The notes below the pieces were generated by a model. That model did no database searches and had not been told where the DNA came from. It worked only from the letters and a program-made list of their open reading frames with translations. Of a stretch of 7,294 bases of DNA, positions 1 to 6,260 are shown piece by piece. The stretch is from assembly GCA_026981635.1 (NCBI GenBank), contig JALSIF010000284.1, positions 1-7,294 of the forward strand, in the 5' to 3' direction. This DNA is from a bacterium (GTDB lineage: Bacteria; 4484-113; JALSIF01). Numbering within the stretch: position 1 is the stretch's first letter; each line of letters opens with the position of its first letter. The translations under genes and the position numbers were made by a program.

Positions 1-1373
1 GTGTCCACCTGTCCCCACCTGATTGCAAGGGTCAGCAGGCTGTCACCGCCGGTGGGGACGAGATAGTCAGCTTGAATGTAGTAACCCCACATCTCCGTGG
101 GGAGGTCAGCAGGCGGAGGTGGAGCGTCACCGTTTTCCCCCGGTTCGGTAATGACACTACTTATAGAGGAGAGCCCCGGTCCTTCCTCCGGTGGGACACC
201 GGTAAAGACCTCATCCAAGCTAACGGTCGCGTATTCAGCCCTGATTCTCCAGGGGCTGCGGTCATAGTTGAAGAAGAAGGCCAGGTGGTCCAAAGCATTG
301 CCATCGTTGTCAAAGACTGAGCGATACCAGCTGGCACCCAGGCTCACTGGCTCAGACACTTGATAGTTGAGGGAGGCTAAGAATGCCTTGGCATTGTTAT
401 TGTCCCTGCCTGCACTGGGTCTGGCTCCCCTCAGCCCATCCTGGGTGATGGACTGGTTCATACCCTGAGTGATAAGCAGGCTGTAGTTGAGGTCTCCCCT
501 CTTGTCCAGTTGGCCCATCAGACCAAGTCCTGCCTCAGCCCAACTTGCTGGAGTGATGCGTTCCGCAACCATTGGCATTGAAGTAAATGTATTATTGATG
601 GGAGAGTGGTTGGGGTTGAACCATCCGATGGGCATGAGCAGCTTTCCTGCAATGAAGGAGTTTCTTGCGTTAAGGTCGTAGTTGATGTGGAGAAACTCAA
701 CTCCGACCTCCTCCCCTCCTTCTTCAAACTCAATCTCAGAGAACAGGCTGGTTCTCTCAAAGGGAGTTGCGGTCACCCAGAGTGAGGCCTGATGTTGATT
801 GAAGCGTGAGTCGGAATCTGCCCCATCTTCGTATTCAAGGGACACGTAGCCGTTTATCCTGGCACTCTGTGCGAGGGATTGAAGGAGGCCAGCACTCTCT
901 GACTGTTCATCAGCCAATTCACTGATTTCCTCTTCAAGGTCAGACACCCGCTCTTCCAGCTCTCCCAAATCCCGTGGCGCTTGAGCGCCACCTTGACCTG
1001 ATCTGGCAAGTTGACTCAGTTCGGGGGAATACTCAATCAGCAGGCGCTCAACCACCGAGTCGAGCTCAATGGGTATGTTTTTCCCCGCTTTGCGCCAAAG
1101 GGAAATCTGGGCGAGGGCTTGTGCAGAAATGCGGGCAAAGTCATAGCGGGTAAGCCCCTGGGTTGCCACTTCGCCAGCCCCCAACACACCCTGGCTCTGC
1201 AGGTAGGTGACCGCCTGATAGGACCAGTGTCCCGGCGGCACCACCATCTGGGTGGCGGTCACTACCCCCTGCTCCTCGTTTTCCTCTGCCAGCACGGCAG
1301 GAGGCGAGTAAGCGAAGAGAGCCAACCCCACCGCCAGAGTGACCAAAAGACCTAGAAGTCCTCTTCGGTTCAT
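1..1373 (-). CDS. SLH-domain outer-membrane porin (3' end outside window)
   Basis: This is a reading frame of 457 complete codons, open to the left edge, so the C-terminus is missing. It starts at ATG 1373 behind a strong AAAGGAGG ribosome binding site. The translation shows a signal peptide (MNRR, hydrophobic core, likely cleavage after AVLA at residue 29). An SLH-like domain follows at about residues 46-90 (PPGHWSYQAVTYLQSQGVL, then LTRYDFARI). A heptad-patterned coiled coil lies at about 135-160 (LGELEERVSDLEEEISEL). From about 172 there are alternating strands typical of a beta-barrel. In the OmpM/SomA/SlpA type, the SLH part binds cell-wall polymer in the periplasm and the barrel forms a diffusion channel in the outer membrane; that role is inferred here. 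The barrel is clearly paralogous to the upstream gene: AERITPASWAEAGLGL (270-285) matches AEGIIPAAWSELGVGL there. A Pro/Gly-rich stretch at about 390-424 is absent from the paralog and is probably an external loop. By comparison only 50-60 residues are missing. The substrate is unknown. Confidence 0.85.
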   Translation of the reverse strand, partial: MNRRGLLGLLVTLAVGLALFAYSPPAVLAEENEEQGVVTATQMVVPPGHWSYQAVTYLQSQGVLGAGEVATQGLTRYDFARISAQALAQISLWRKAGKNIPIELDSVVERLLIEYSPELSQLARSGQGGAQAPRDLGELEERVSDLEEEISELADEQSESAGLLQSLAQSARINGYVSLEYEDGADSDSRFNQHQASLWVTATPFERTSLFSEIEFEEGGEEVGVEFLHINYDLNARNSFIAGKLLMPIGWFNPNHSPINNTFTSMPMVAERITPASWAEAGLGLMGQLDKRGDLNYSLLITQGMNQSITQDGLRGARPSAGRDNNNAKAFLASLNYQVSEPVSLGASWYRSVFDNDGNALDHLAFFFNYDRSPWRIRAEYATVSLDEVFTGVPPEEGPGLSSISSVITEPGENGDAPPPPADLPTEMWGYYIQADYLVPTGGDSLLTLAIRWGQVD

Positions 1374-1416
1374 GGCTCTTCCTCCTTTTGGGATTGGCTG
1401 AGATTTGCCGAGTGAG

Positions 1417-1422
1417 ATTATA
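1417..1422 (-). promoter_or_regulatory. Probable -10 box (TATAAT) of the downstream porin gene
   Basis: A perfect TATAAT is read on the minus strand between the palindromic operator and the ATG at 1373. No TTGACA-like -35 is visible at 16-18 bp. The operator centre (1453.5) lies about 42-44 bp upstream of the start point expected from this box. That is the geometry of a class II CRP-type activated promoter, where the activator overlaps the -35 position. Confidence 0.6.
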
Positions 1423-1444
1423 AAATATCTGTCTCTTATGGACC

Positions 1445-1462
1445 TCGTGACCTAAGTCACAA
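1445..1462. promoter_or_regulatory. CRP/FNR-family operator, copy 1
   Basis: Read on the minus strand this is TTGTGACTTAGGTCACGA, an inverted repeat containing TGTGA-N6-TCACG, one base off the TGTGA-N6-TCACA consensus of the CRP family. It differs at only 2 of 18 positions from the site at 2970-2987. Each site lies in the region just upstream of one of the two porin start codons (71 and 62 bases away). Conservation between two otherwise different intergenic regions argues for a functional operator. The family of the regulator is inferred, and no regulator gene is in the window. Confidence 0.7.
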
Positions 1463-1494
1463 GCACTAATCCGACTCATTTCTCTCTCCCAGGG

Positions 1495-2907
1495 CTAGAA
1501 GATCATCACCAGGGAGGCGAGGAGGCGGTTTTGGGGGGAGGGCAGGGACTGGTCCCAGGTGCGCTGGGCCTCAAGCTTCAGGGTGAGGTTTTGGTCCAGG
1601 GGGAAGTTCAGGCCCAGGGTGAGGCGGCGTTTACGGCCGAGGGAGGGGTCGGAGGAGGTGTCCACTCTGCCCAGGCGGGCGAAGAGCTTGGGGAGGGTGC
1701 CCTGGCGCCAGGCGAGGGAGGGGAGGGGAAGTTCTCCCTGCAGGTACCAGCCCCACATCCAGGAGGGGAGGTCGGGGTTGTCGGCGGAGATGCTGGCGCG
1801 AGCAAACTCGGCCAGGATGCGGTAGCCGTGCCTTTCCCACTGGAGGTAGGCGGAGAGGTGGTCCAGGCGGCCGCCCTGAGAAAAGGAGGTTTGGTACCAG
1901 CTTCCCCCCACGGTAAGCTCCCGGCTGGGCTCAAGCTGGAGGTTCAGGGTGGTGGCCTTCCCGCTGAACTCCTCCTCGCCCCAGCTTGGAAGGGCCTCCC
2001 TGAGACCTTCGTCGGAGATGGAATCTTCAAGTCCTTGGCTGAGGAGAGCGATGATGCGCACCTTGTCGTTGGGCTCGCTGACCAAACCCACGCCCAGTTC
2101 GCTCCAAGCAGCCGGGATGATCCCTTCTGCCATGATAGGCTGGCTTGCCCCGGTGATCTCGTAGGGCTCGTGGTGCATGCCCAGATGACCCACCGGAATT
2201 ATCAGGGCCCCAGCCCGAAGCTTGAGACCTTCGGTTAGCTGGTGATCTATGCGGGCGCGTTCAATCTCTACTGCACCCCCATCTTCTCCCCCCTCAATCC
2301 CTCCTTCCTCCCACTCAATCTCCACGCAGATGTCGTCCAGGGGGGTAACCTGGCCCTCTATCTCCAGACTCACATGGGGGAGGGAGAAGGTGGAGCCTCC
2401 CTCGTCCTTGTTGCTGTTGAAGCGGTAATCAATAAACCCCTTCCACTCAAGACCGTGTTCCTCTTCCTCGTCGTGTTCAAAAGTGCCATGCCCCGGCATT
2501 GATCTCCCCATCTGGTCCGGTTCAAGCTCATCCCCACTGGGCGGGCGGGGCATTCCTTCCATCTCGTCGGCGTAGCTCAGCAGAAGGTGGAATAGAACTG
2601 CCTGGACCGGAGCAGGAATCTGCTCTCCCTGCTCCATCCTACTTGAGGCTCGCTTCAGGGCAGCCATTACTGCCTGGCTGGGTGGCCGGATGAGCTCCTC
2701 GTGAGTCAGCAGGCCGTTTTCGGCCAGGTAGCCTAGCGCCTGGGCGGTCCACTCTGTTGACCTCTCCAACATAGATGAGAGGTGGCTTGATGCAACTTCC
2801 CCTGCTCCTGGGTTAGTGGCCATCGCCCCTAGTGGGGCAGCCAGCCAGGCTGCAGTCAGACCGACGATACCTGACGCAAGGAGTCTTGCTGTTCCTGTTA
2901 CCCGCAT
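1495..2907 (-). CDS. Outer-membrane porin with degenerate SLH-like N-terminus
   Basis: This is a complete 470-residue frame. The start at ATG 2907 follows a GGGAGGT ribosome binding site and begins a signal peptide (residues 1-30, cleavage probably after GAMA). Residues 50-112 align with the SLH and post-SLH part of the neighbouring porin (EWTAQALGYLAENGLL against HWSYQAVTYLQSQGVL), but the SLH signature is eroded. The coiled coil is missing; in its place is a Pro-rich, acidic, His-containing linker (about 119-152, with HDEEEEHG). From 153 to the end there are amphipathic strands of a beta-barrel, closing with the terminal phenylalanine typical of BAM-inserted outer-membrane proteins. Shared barrel motifs with the paralog include the WSELGVGL segment, GGSWYQTSF against GASWYRSVF, and DLPSWMWGWYLQ against DLPTEMWGYYIQ. 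The likely role is an outer-membrane channel; the substrate cannot be told. It lies 121 bp upstream of the second porin, which has its own promoter signals. Confidence 0.88.
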   Translation of the reverse strand: MRVTGTARLLASGIVGLTAAWLAAPLGAMATNPGAGEVASSHLSSMLERSTEWTAQALGYLAENGLLTHEELIRPPSQAVMAALKRASSRMEQGEQIPAPVQAVLFHLLLSYADEMEGMPRPPSGDELEPDQMGRSMPGHGTFEHDEEEEHGLEWKGFIDYRFNSNKDEGGSTFSLPHVSLEIEGQVTPLDDICVEIEWEEGGIEGGEDGGAVEIERARIDHQLTEGLKLRAGALIIPVGHLGMHHEPYEITGASQPIMAEGIIPAAWSELGVGLVSEPNDKVRIIALLSQGLEDSISDEGLREALPSWGEEEFSGKATTLNLQLEPSRELTVGGSWYQTSFSQGGRLDHLSAYLQWERHGYRILAEFARASISADNPDLPSWMWGWYLQGELPLPSLAWRQGTLPKLFARLGRVDTSSDPSLGRKRRLTLGLNFPLDQNLTLKLEAQRTWDQSLPSPQNRLLASLVMIF

Positions 2908-2969
2908 CTCTGATACCTCCCTGGGGTATAGCTGACATAACTAATGATGGTGCAAAGTTGCTAACGGGC

Positions 2970-2987
2970 TTGTGACCTGAGTCACAA
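2970..2987. promoter_or_regulatory. CRP/FNR-family operator, copy 2
   Basis: The sequence TTGTGACCTGAGTCACAA is a perfect inverted repeat with 7-bp arms and a 4-bp spacer, and matches TGTGA-N6-TCACA exactly. It lies 62 bases upstream of the 470-residue porin start. No convincing -10 box can be picked between it and the gene. It is in a divergent region, so an effect on gltX is possible, but its centre is about 95 bp upstream of the proposed gltX start point. The main target is more likely the porin, because the downstream porin carries the same element. Confidence 0.75.
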
Positions 2988-3057
2988 AGCCTTTAGGGAT
3001 TAGGCCTAGTGGGTAGCCCTGGGGTCAATTAGAAAGGAGTGATAGCCTACGGTGGCT

Positions 3058-3066
3058 TGCTAGAAT
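3058..3066 (+). promoter_or_regulatory. Extended -10 promoter element of gltX
   Basis: The sequence TGCTAGAAT matches the extended -10 form TGn-TATAAT with one mismatch. No good -35 is present at 16-18 bp, which extended -10 promoters can tolerate. Transcription would start near 3073, about three bases before the gltX ATG, giving a leaderless or nearly leaderless mRNA. Confidence 0.5.
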
Positions 3067-3075
3067 TCCCGCGCC

Positions 3076-4560
3076 ATGGTAGGTACCCCCCGCTTCCGCT
3101 TCGCCCCCAGCCCCACCGGCTATCTCCATGTGGGGGGCGCCCGCACCGCCCTGTTCAACTACCTTTTGGCCAGAAAGCACGGGGGGAGGTTTGTCCTGCG
3201 CATTGAGGACACCGACGAGGCCCGCTCCACCCCCGAGGCCACCGAGCAGATCCTCAGGGCCCTGAGCTGGCTGGGGATCAACTGGGACGAGGGGCCGGGG
3301 GTGGGGGGCGCACCCCTTGAGCCGGGCCAGGTTCCCTCCGACCCTGAGGGGTGTAAGGCAAGCTACTTTCAGTCCGACCGGGCACCCCTTCACCGGGAGC
3401 TGGCCATGCGCCTCTGGCGGGAGGGGAAGGCCTTCTATAGCCACACCGAGCGGGCGGGGGAGCTCAAGTTTGACGAGGTCCACCGCAACCTCACCCTGGA
3501 GGAGCAGGAGAAGCTGCTGCGGGAGCATGGAGGGAGGCTTCCCTTAAAGCTTAAAGTGCCCCGCGATCAGGTGGTGGAGTTTGAGGACCGCATCCGGGGC
3601 CGGGTGCGCTTCAACACCGAGGACATCGGCGACTTCATCATCCTCAAAAGCTCCGGCTCGCCGGTCTACAACTTCGCCTGCGTGGTGGACGACTACACCA
3701 TGGGGATCACCCATGTGGTGAGGGGAGACGACCACCTGGCCAACACTCCCAAGCAGCTTCTGGTCTATCAGGCGCTGGGCTTTGAGCCACCCCAGTTCTG
3801 TCATGTGCCCATGATCCTGGGGCCTGACGGCAAGCGCCTCTCCAAGCGCCACGGAGCGACCGAGGTGCTCCACTACCGGGAGATGGGGATTCTTCCCATG
3901 GCGATGGTCAACTTCCTTGCCCTGATCGGCTGGCACGGCCCCGACCCCGACCGGGAAGAGTACTTCTCCATGACGGAGCTTTTGGCGGAGTTTGACTGGG
4001 AGGGACTGGGCAGAAGCCCCGGGGTCTTCAACCTGGAGAAGCTTCTGTGGCTAAACGGCCGCCACATCCGCCACCTGAGCGACGAGGAGTACCTGGAGAA
4101 ACTTATGCCCTATGTGCCTGCCGGCTGGCGGGAGCGGTTTGAAGAGGCCTACCTAAGAGAGATCGCCCTGCTTGAAAAGGAGCGGCTGAGGACCCTGGCC
4201 GAGTTTGAGGAGAAGACCCGCTACTTCTTTGAGGATAAGTTCCCCTTTGATGAGAGGGCGCTTGCGAAGCAGATTACGGAGAATGAGCGGGCGGGGGAGA
4301 TCTTTGCCGCCCTCCACCAGGCCCTGGGAGAGCTTGGGGAGGAGGAGTTTCAGTCGGAGGAGCGGCTGGAGGAGGTGCTTCGGGGGGTGGCCGAGGAGCT
4401 GGGGCTCAAGTTTGGCAAGGTGGCCCAGCCCCTCCGGGTGGCCCTGACCGGGGGGGCTGCAAGCCCTTCCATCTTTTCCGTGGTGCGGCTACTTGGCAGG
4501 GAGCGAGTGCTCGGGCGGGTAGGCAAATTTATCTCTCCCCAGGGGGAGAATCCCCGGTAG
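3076..4560 (+). CDS. gltX: Glutamyl-tRNA synthetase
   Basis: This is a class I aminoacyl-tRNA synthetase that charges tRNA with glutamate in the cytoplasm using ATP. The 494-residue frame is in the family's usual size range. The catalytic Rossmann core shows the HIGH-type motif (FAPSPTGYLHVGG, residues 9-21), LRIEDTD (41-47), the THVVRGDDHLANTPKQ block, and the KMSKS-type motif DGKRLSKRHG (251-260). The helical anticodon-binding half follows to the C-terminus. An insertion of roughly 15-18 residues sits at about 79-97 (between DEGPGVGG and YFQSDR), where most bacterial enzymes have a short GPY-type linker. The Cys pair of the zinc-binding type is absent. The start is fixed by an in-frame TAG at 3061-3063. 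No ribosome binding site lies at normal distance; the only AAAGGAG (3033-3039) is 36 bases away. Whether it also charges tRNA-Gln cannot be judged from sequence. It is separated from the motility genes by 99 bp. Confidence 0.97.
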   Translation: MVGTPRFRFAPSPTGYLHVGGARTALFNYLLARKHGGRFVLRIEDTDEARSTPEATEQILRALSWLGINWDEGPGVGGAPLEPGQVPSDPEGCKASYFQSDRAPLHRELAMRLWREGKAFYSHTERAGELKFDEVHRNLTLEEQEKLLREHGGRLPLKLKVPRDQVVEFEDRIRGRVRFNTEDIGDFIILKSSGSPVYNFACVVDDYTMGITHVVRGDDHLANTPKQLLVYQALGFEPPQFCHVPMILGPDGKRLSKRHGATEVLHYREMGILPMAMVNFLALIGWHGPDPDREEYFSMTELLAEFDWEGLGRSPGVFNLEKLLWLNGRHIRHLSDEEYLEKLMPYVPAGWRERFEEAYLREIALLEKERLRTLAEFEEKTRYFFEDKFPFDERALAKQITENERAGEIFAALHQALGELGEEEFQSEERLEEVLRGVAEELGLKFGKVAQPLRVALTGGAASPSIFSVVRLLGRERVLGRVGKFISPQGENPR

Positions 4561-4570
4561 AATCTACCGG
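4534..4570 (+). terminator. Two adjacent hairpins at the gltX 3' end, possible weak terminator
   Basis: The first inverted repeat is TCTCCCC (4534-4540) with GGGGAGA (4543-4549). The second is CCGGTAG (4554-4560) with CTACCGG (4564-4570), perfect over 7 bp with a 3-base loop, and it includes the gltX stop codon. No T-run follows, so this is not a standard intrinsic terminator. It may instead protect the mRNA 3' end or slow polymerase. Read-through into motA cannot be excluded. Confidence 0.3.
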
Positions 4571-4594
4571 TAGGTTCAGAGCAGGGCCAGCCTT

Positions 4595-4602
4595 GCCGAT
4601 TG
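4595..4602 (+). promoter_or_regulatory. Possible sigma-28 -10 element upstream of motA
   Basis: GCCGATTG matches 6 of 8 positions of the flagellar sigma-28 -10 consensus GCCGATAA. The -35 position 15 bases upstream (TCAG) only half matches TAAA. Transcription would begin near 4608, placing all the motA leader hairpins in the RNA. A GCCGAT hexamer is expected about twice by chance on one strand of this window, so support is weak. Confidence 0.25.
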
Positions 4603-4610
4603 ATTAGGGC

Positions 4611-4650
4611 GAGAGCCTGAGCTGGGCTCTCAAGAGCCAGACGGGTCTGG
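4611..4650 (+). promoter_or_regulatory. Structured motA leader with competing hairpins
   Basis: Segment 1, GAGAGCC (4611-4617), pairs perfectly with segment 2, GGCTCTC (4625-4631). Segment 3, AGAGCC (4633-4638), repeats segment 1 and can pair with the same segment 2. A further hairpin, CCAGAC (4637-4642) with GTCTGG (4645-4650), shares two bases with segment 3. The set ends 9 bases before the motA ATG, where a Shine-Dalgarno sequence would lie, and none is visible. Such mutually exclusive pairings are typical of switchable leaders. I do not recognise a known riboswitch class. Confidence 0.4.
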
Positions 4651-4659
4651 TACGGACGA

Positions 4660-5427
4660 ATGGATATTGCGACGGTAATCGGCTTGGTGGTGTCCTTTAC
4701 GGGCTTTCTGGGGGGATTCGTACTAGAAGGGGGACATCTCAGTTCCCTGATCCAGATCTCAGCCATGGTCATAGTATTTGGGGGTACTTTTGGTGCAACC
4801 ATGGCATCTTTCCCCTTAGACAAGAGCATCTCACTCCCCATGTTAATGCTCAGGTCGGTTCTTCACACGAGTGAGAACCCTCGTGAGATTATTAGACAGT
4901 TTGTGGCTTTTGCCGACAAGGCTCGCCGGGAGGGTCTTCTGGTACTGGAGGAGGACATCCAGAATGTGCGAGATGATTTCCTCCGTCGGGGAATTCAACT
5001 CGTGATTGATGGCACCGACGCCGAGTTGGTCAAGGAGGTGCTCAAGGCGGAGGTTGAGTACATGCGCCACCGCCATGAGGTGGGGATTCAGTACCTGGAG
5101 ACCTTGGGAGCGTATGCACCTACCTTTGGGATCATCGGAACTGTTATGGGCCTAGTTCATGTGCTCTCCAACCTTTCTGATCCCAGCAGTCTTGGGCCGG
5201 CCATTGCGGCTGCCTTCCTGGCCACCCTCTATGGTGTGGTCAGTGCCAACGCCGTATTCCTCCCCATCGGGAGCAAGCTGAAGATCGTGAGCGCCCACGA
5301 GGCCCACATCCGGGAGATGATCATTGAGGGGGTGCTCTCCATCCAGGCGGGAGACAACCCCCGCATCGTCAAGGAAAAGCTGAACGCTTTCCTGCCTCCC
5401 AAGCAGAGGCTGGGCGAGGAGGAGTAG
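4660..5427 (+). CDS. motA: Flagellar motor stator protein MotA
   Basis: MotA is an inner-membrane protein that pairs with MotB to form the ion-conducting stator, which pushes on FliG of the rotor. At 255 residues the length is typical. Four membrane segments are visible: about 3-22, 30-50, 150-172 and 181-203. The large cytoplasmic loop between segments 2 and 3 carries KARREGLLVLEE (87-98), whose Arg and Glu correspond to the FliG-contacting R90 and E98 of E. coli MotA. The conserved prolines of segments 3 and 4 are present: YAPTFGIIGTVMGL (P153) and FLPIGSKLK (P202). The start gives the usual MDIATVIGL N-terminus, although no Shine-Dalgarno is seen in front of it. motB begins three bases after the stop codon. 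Whether the ion is H+ or Na+ cannot be decided. The close homologues ExbB and TolQ lack this domain plan and are unlikely alternatives. Confidence 0.96.
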   Translation: MDIATVIGLVVSFTGFLGGFVLEGGHLSSLIQISAMVIVFGGTFGATMASFPLDKSISLPMLMLRSVLHTSENPREIIRQFVAFADKARREGLLVLEEDIQNVRDDFLRRGIQLVIDGTDAELVKEVLKAEVEYMRHRHEVGIQYLETLGAYAPTFGIIGTVMGLVHVLSNLSDPSSLGPAIAAAFLATLYGVVSANAVFLPIGSKLKIVSAHEAHIREMIIEGVLSIQAGDNPRIVKEKLNAFLPPKQRLGEEE

Positions 5428-5430
5428 GAG

Positions 5431-6216
5431 ATGGGCGGACACGGCGGAGGGATGATGCGGTGGCTCATCACCTACGCCGACATGATCACCCTGCTTTTGG
5501 CCCTGTTTGTGGTCTTCTTTGCCATGGCCAACCAGGACCTGCAGAAGTTTGAGGCCCTGGCCAAGAGCCTGCGGCAGGGATTTGCCGGTCCCTCCCTGGG
5601 GGCCACCATTCCCTTTGACGAGGGGGGAGCCCAGCAGCCCATTGAGGGGGGCGGGCTTACCAGGCTTACCACCCCCATCCAGATCTTCAACTTCCCCCGC
5701 TTTGAGCGCCAGCTCCAGGAGCAGCTCAAAAGGATACTTAAGGAGAAGGGGCTCAAAGTAAAGGGGGCAGAGATCAAGTTCTATGTCAATGAGCGGGGAG
5801 TAGTAATAGACATTCACCCAGCAGAGCTTCTCTTTGACACCGGAAAGGCCGATCTCAAGCCCGAGCTGCTGCCCATCCTGGAGGAGATCGCTAAGGTGCT
5901 GAAGGATCTGCCTAACCCCATCGCCATTGAAGGCCACACTGACCCCCGGCCCATAAACACGGTCAAGTTTCCCTCCAACTGGGAGCTCTCCGCTGCTAGG
6001 GCGGCGGCGGTTTTGAGGTTCTTTGAGGAAAAGGGGGTACCCCGCTGGCGGATGCGCATTGCCGGCTACGCCGACACCCGCCCCATCGCTTCCAACGATA
6101 CCACCGAGGGAATGGCTCGCAACAGAAGGGTACAGATTGTGATCCTCAGGGGAGAGACCGCATCGGAAGAGAAGCCGGCTGCAGGCTACCTAGCTACAAC
6201 TGATGATGGGGGCTAA
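5431..6216 (+). CDS. motB: Flagellar motor stator protein MotB
   Basis: MotB is the peptidoglycan-anchored partner of MotA. The 261-residue protein has a short Gly/His-rich cytoplasmic start and then a single membrane helix (about 11-32). That helix carries WLITYADMITLLLALF, with Asp17 as the ion-binding carboxylate. A linker and plug region follows (about 35-110). The OmpA-like peptidoglycan-binding domain spans about 120-240, with LLFDTGKADLKP, EGHTDPRP (167-174), NWELSAARA (183-191) and NRRVQIVI (231-238). Translation starts at ATG 5431 behind GGAGTAGGAG, which overlaps the motA stop, so the two are probably translationally coupled. A start at Met8 or Met9 would also retain all domains. 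The proteins act together at the flagellar base, with the C-terminal domain in the periplasm. Confidence 0.96.
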   Translation: MGGHGGGMMRWLITYADMITLLLALFVVFFAMANQDLQKFEALAKSLRQGFAGPSLGATIPFDEGGAQQPIEGGGLTRLTTPIQIFNFPRFERQLQEQLKRILKEKGLKVKGAEIKFYVNERGVVIDIHPAELLFDTGKADLKPELLPILEEIAKVLKDLPNPIAIEGHTDPRPINTVKFPSNWELSAARAAAVLRFFEEKGVPRWRMRIAGYADTRPIASNDTTEGMARNRRVQIVILRGETASEEKPAAGYLATTDDGG

Positions 6217-6260
6217 AAAATTTCCTCCGAGAAAGCGTTATAAATTTGTAGAGGAGCGGA

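Noticed and set aside
1141-1479. A 112-codon minus-strand frame covering the inter-porin region and the start of the downstream porin
   Set aside because: It overlaps the true porin start in another frame, would include the operator as coding sequence, and reads as low-complexity Gly/Arg/Ser.
1531-2238. A 235-codon plus-strand open frame opposite the porin gene
   Set aside because: It is Gly/Ala/Val-rich with no family resemblance, and it is antisense to a well-supported porin. GC-biased codons on the other strand keep it open.
3033-3063. AAAGGAG followed by a tiny GTG-GCT-TGC-TAG frame before gltX, as an upstream leader peptide
   Set aside because: It would have only three codons with a 12-base spacer, and it overlaps the -10 box. 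If transcription starts near 3073 it is not even transcribed.
4561-4659. A known riboswitch (c-di-GMP, guanidine, fluoride) in the motA leader
   Set aside because: Hairpins are present, but I could not match the conserved core sequences of these classes.
4865-4888. Inverted repeat CACGAG / CTCGTG within motA
   Set aside because: A 6-bp match inside a conserved coding region is expected by chance, and nothing else marks it as functional.
5152-5937. A 261-codon minus-strand open frame opposite motA and motB
   Set aside because: It spans the junction of two certain genes in antisense and has no recognisable domain. It is a composition shadow.
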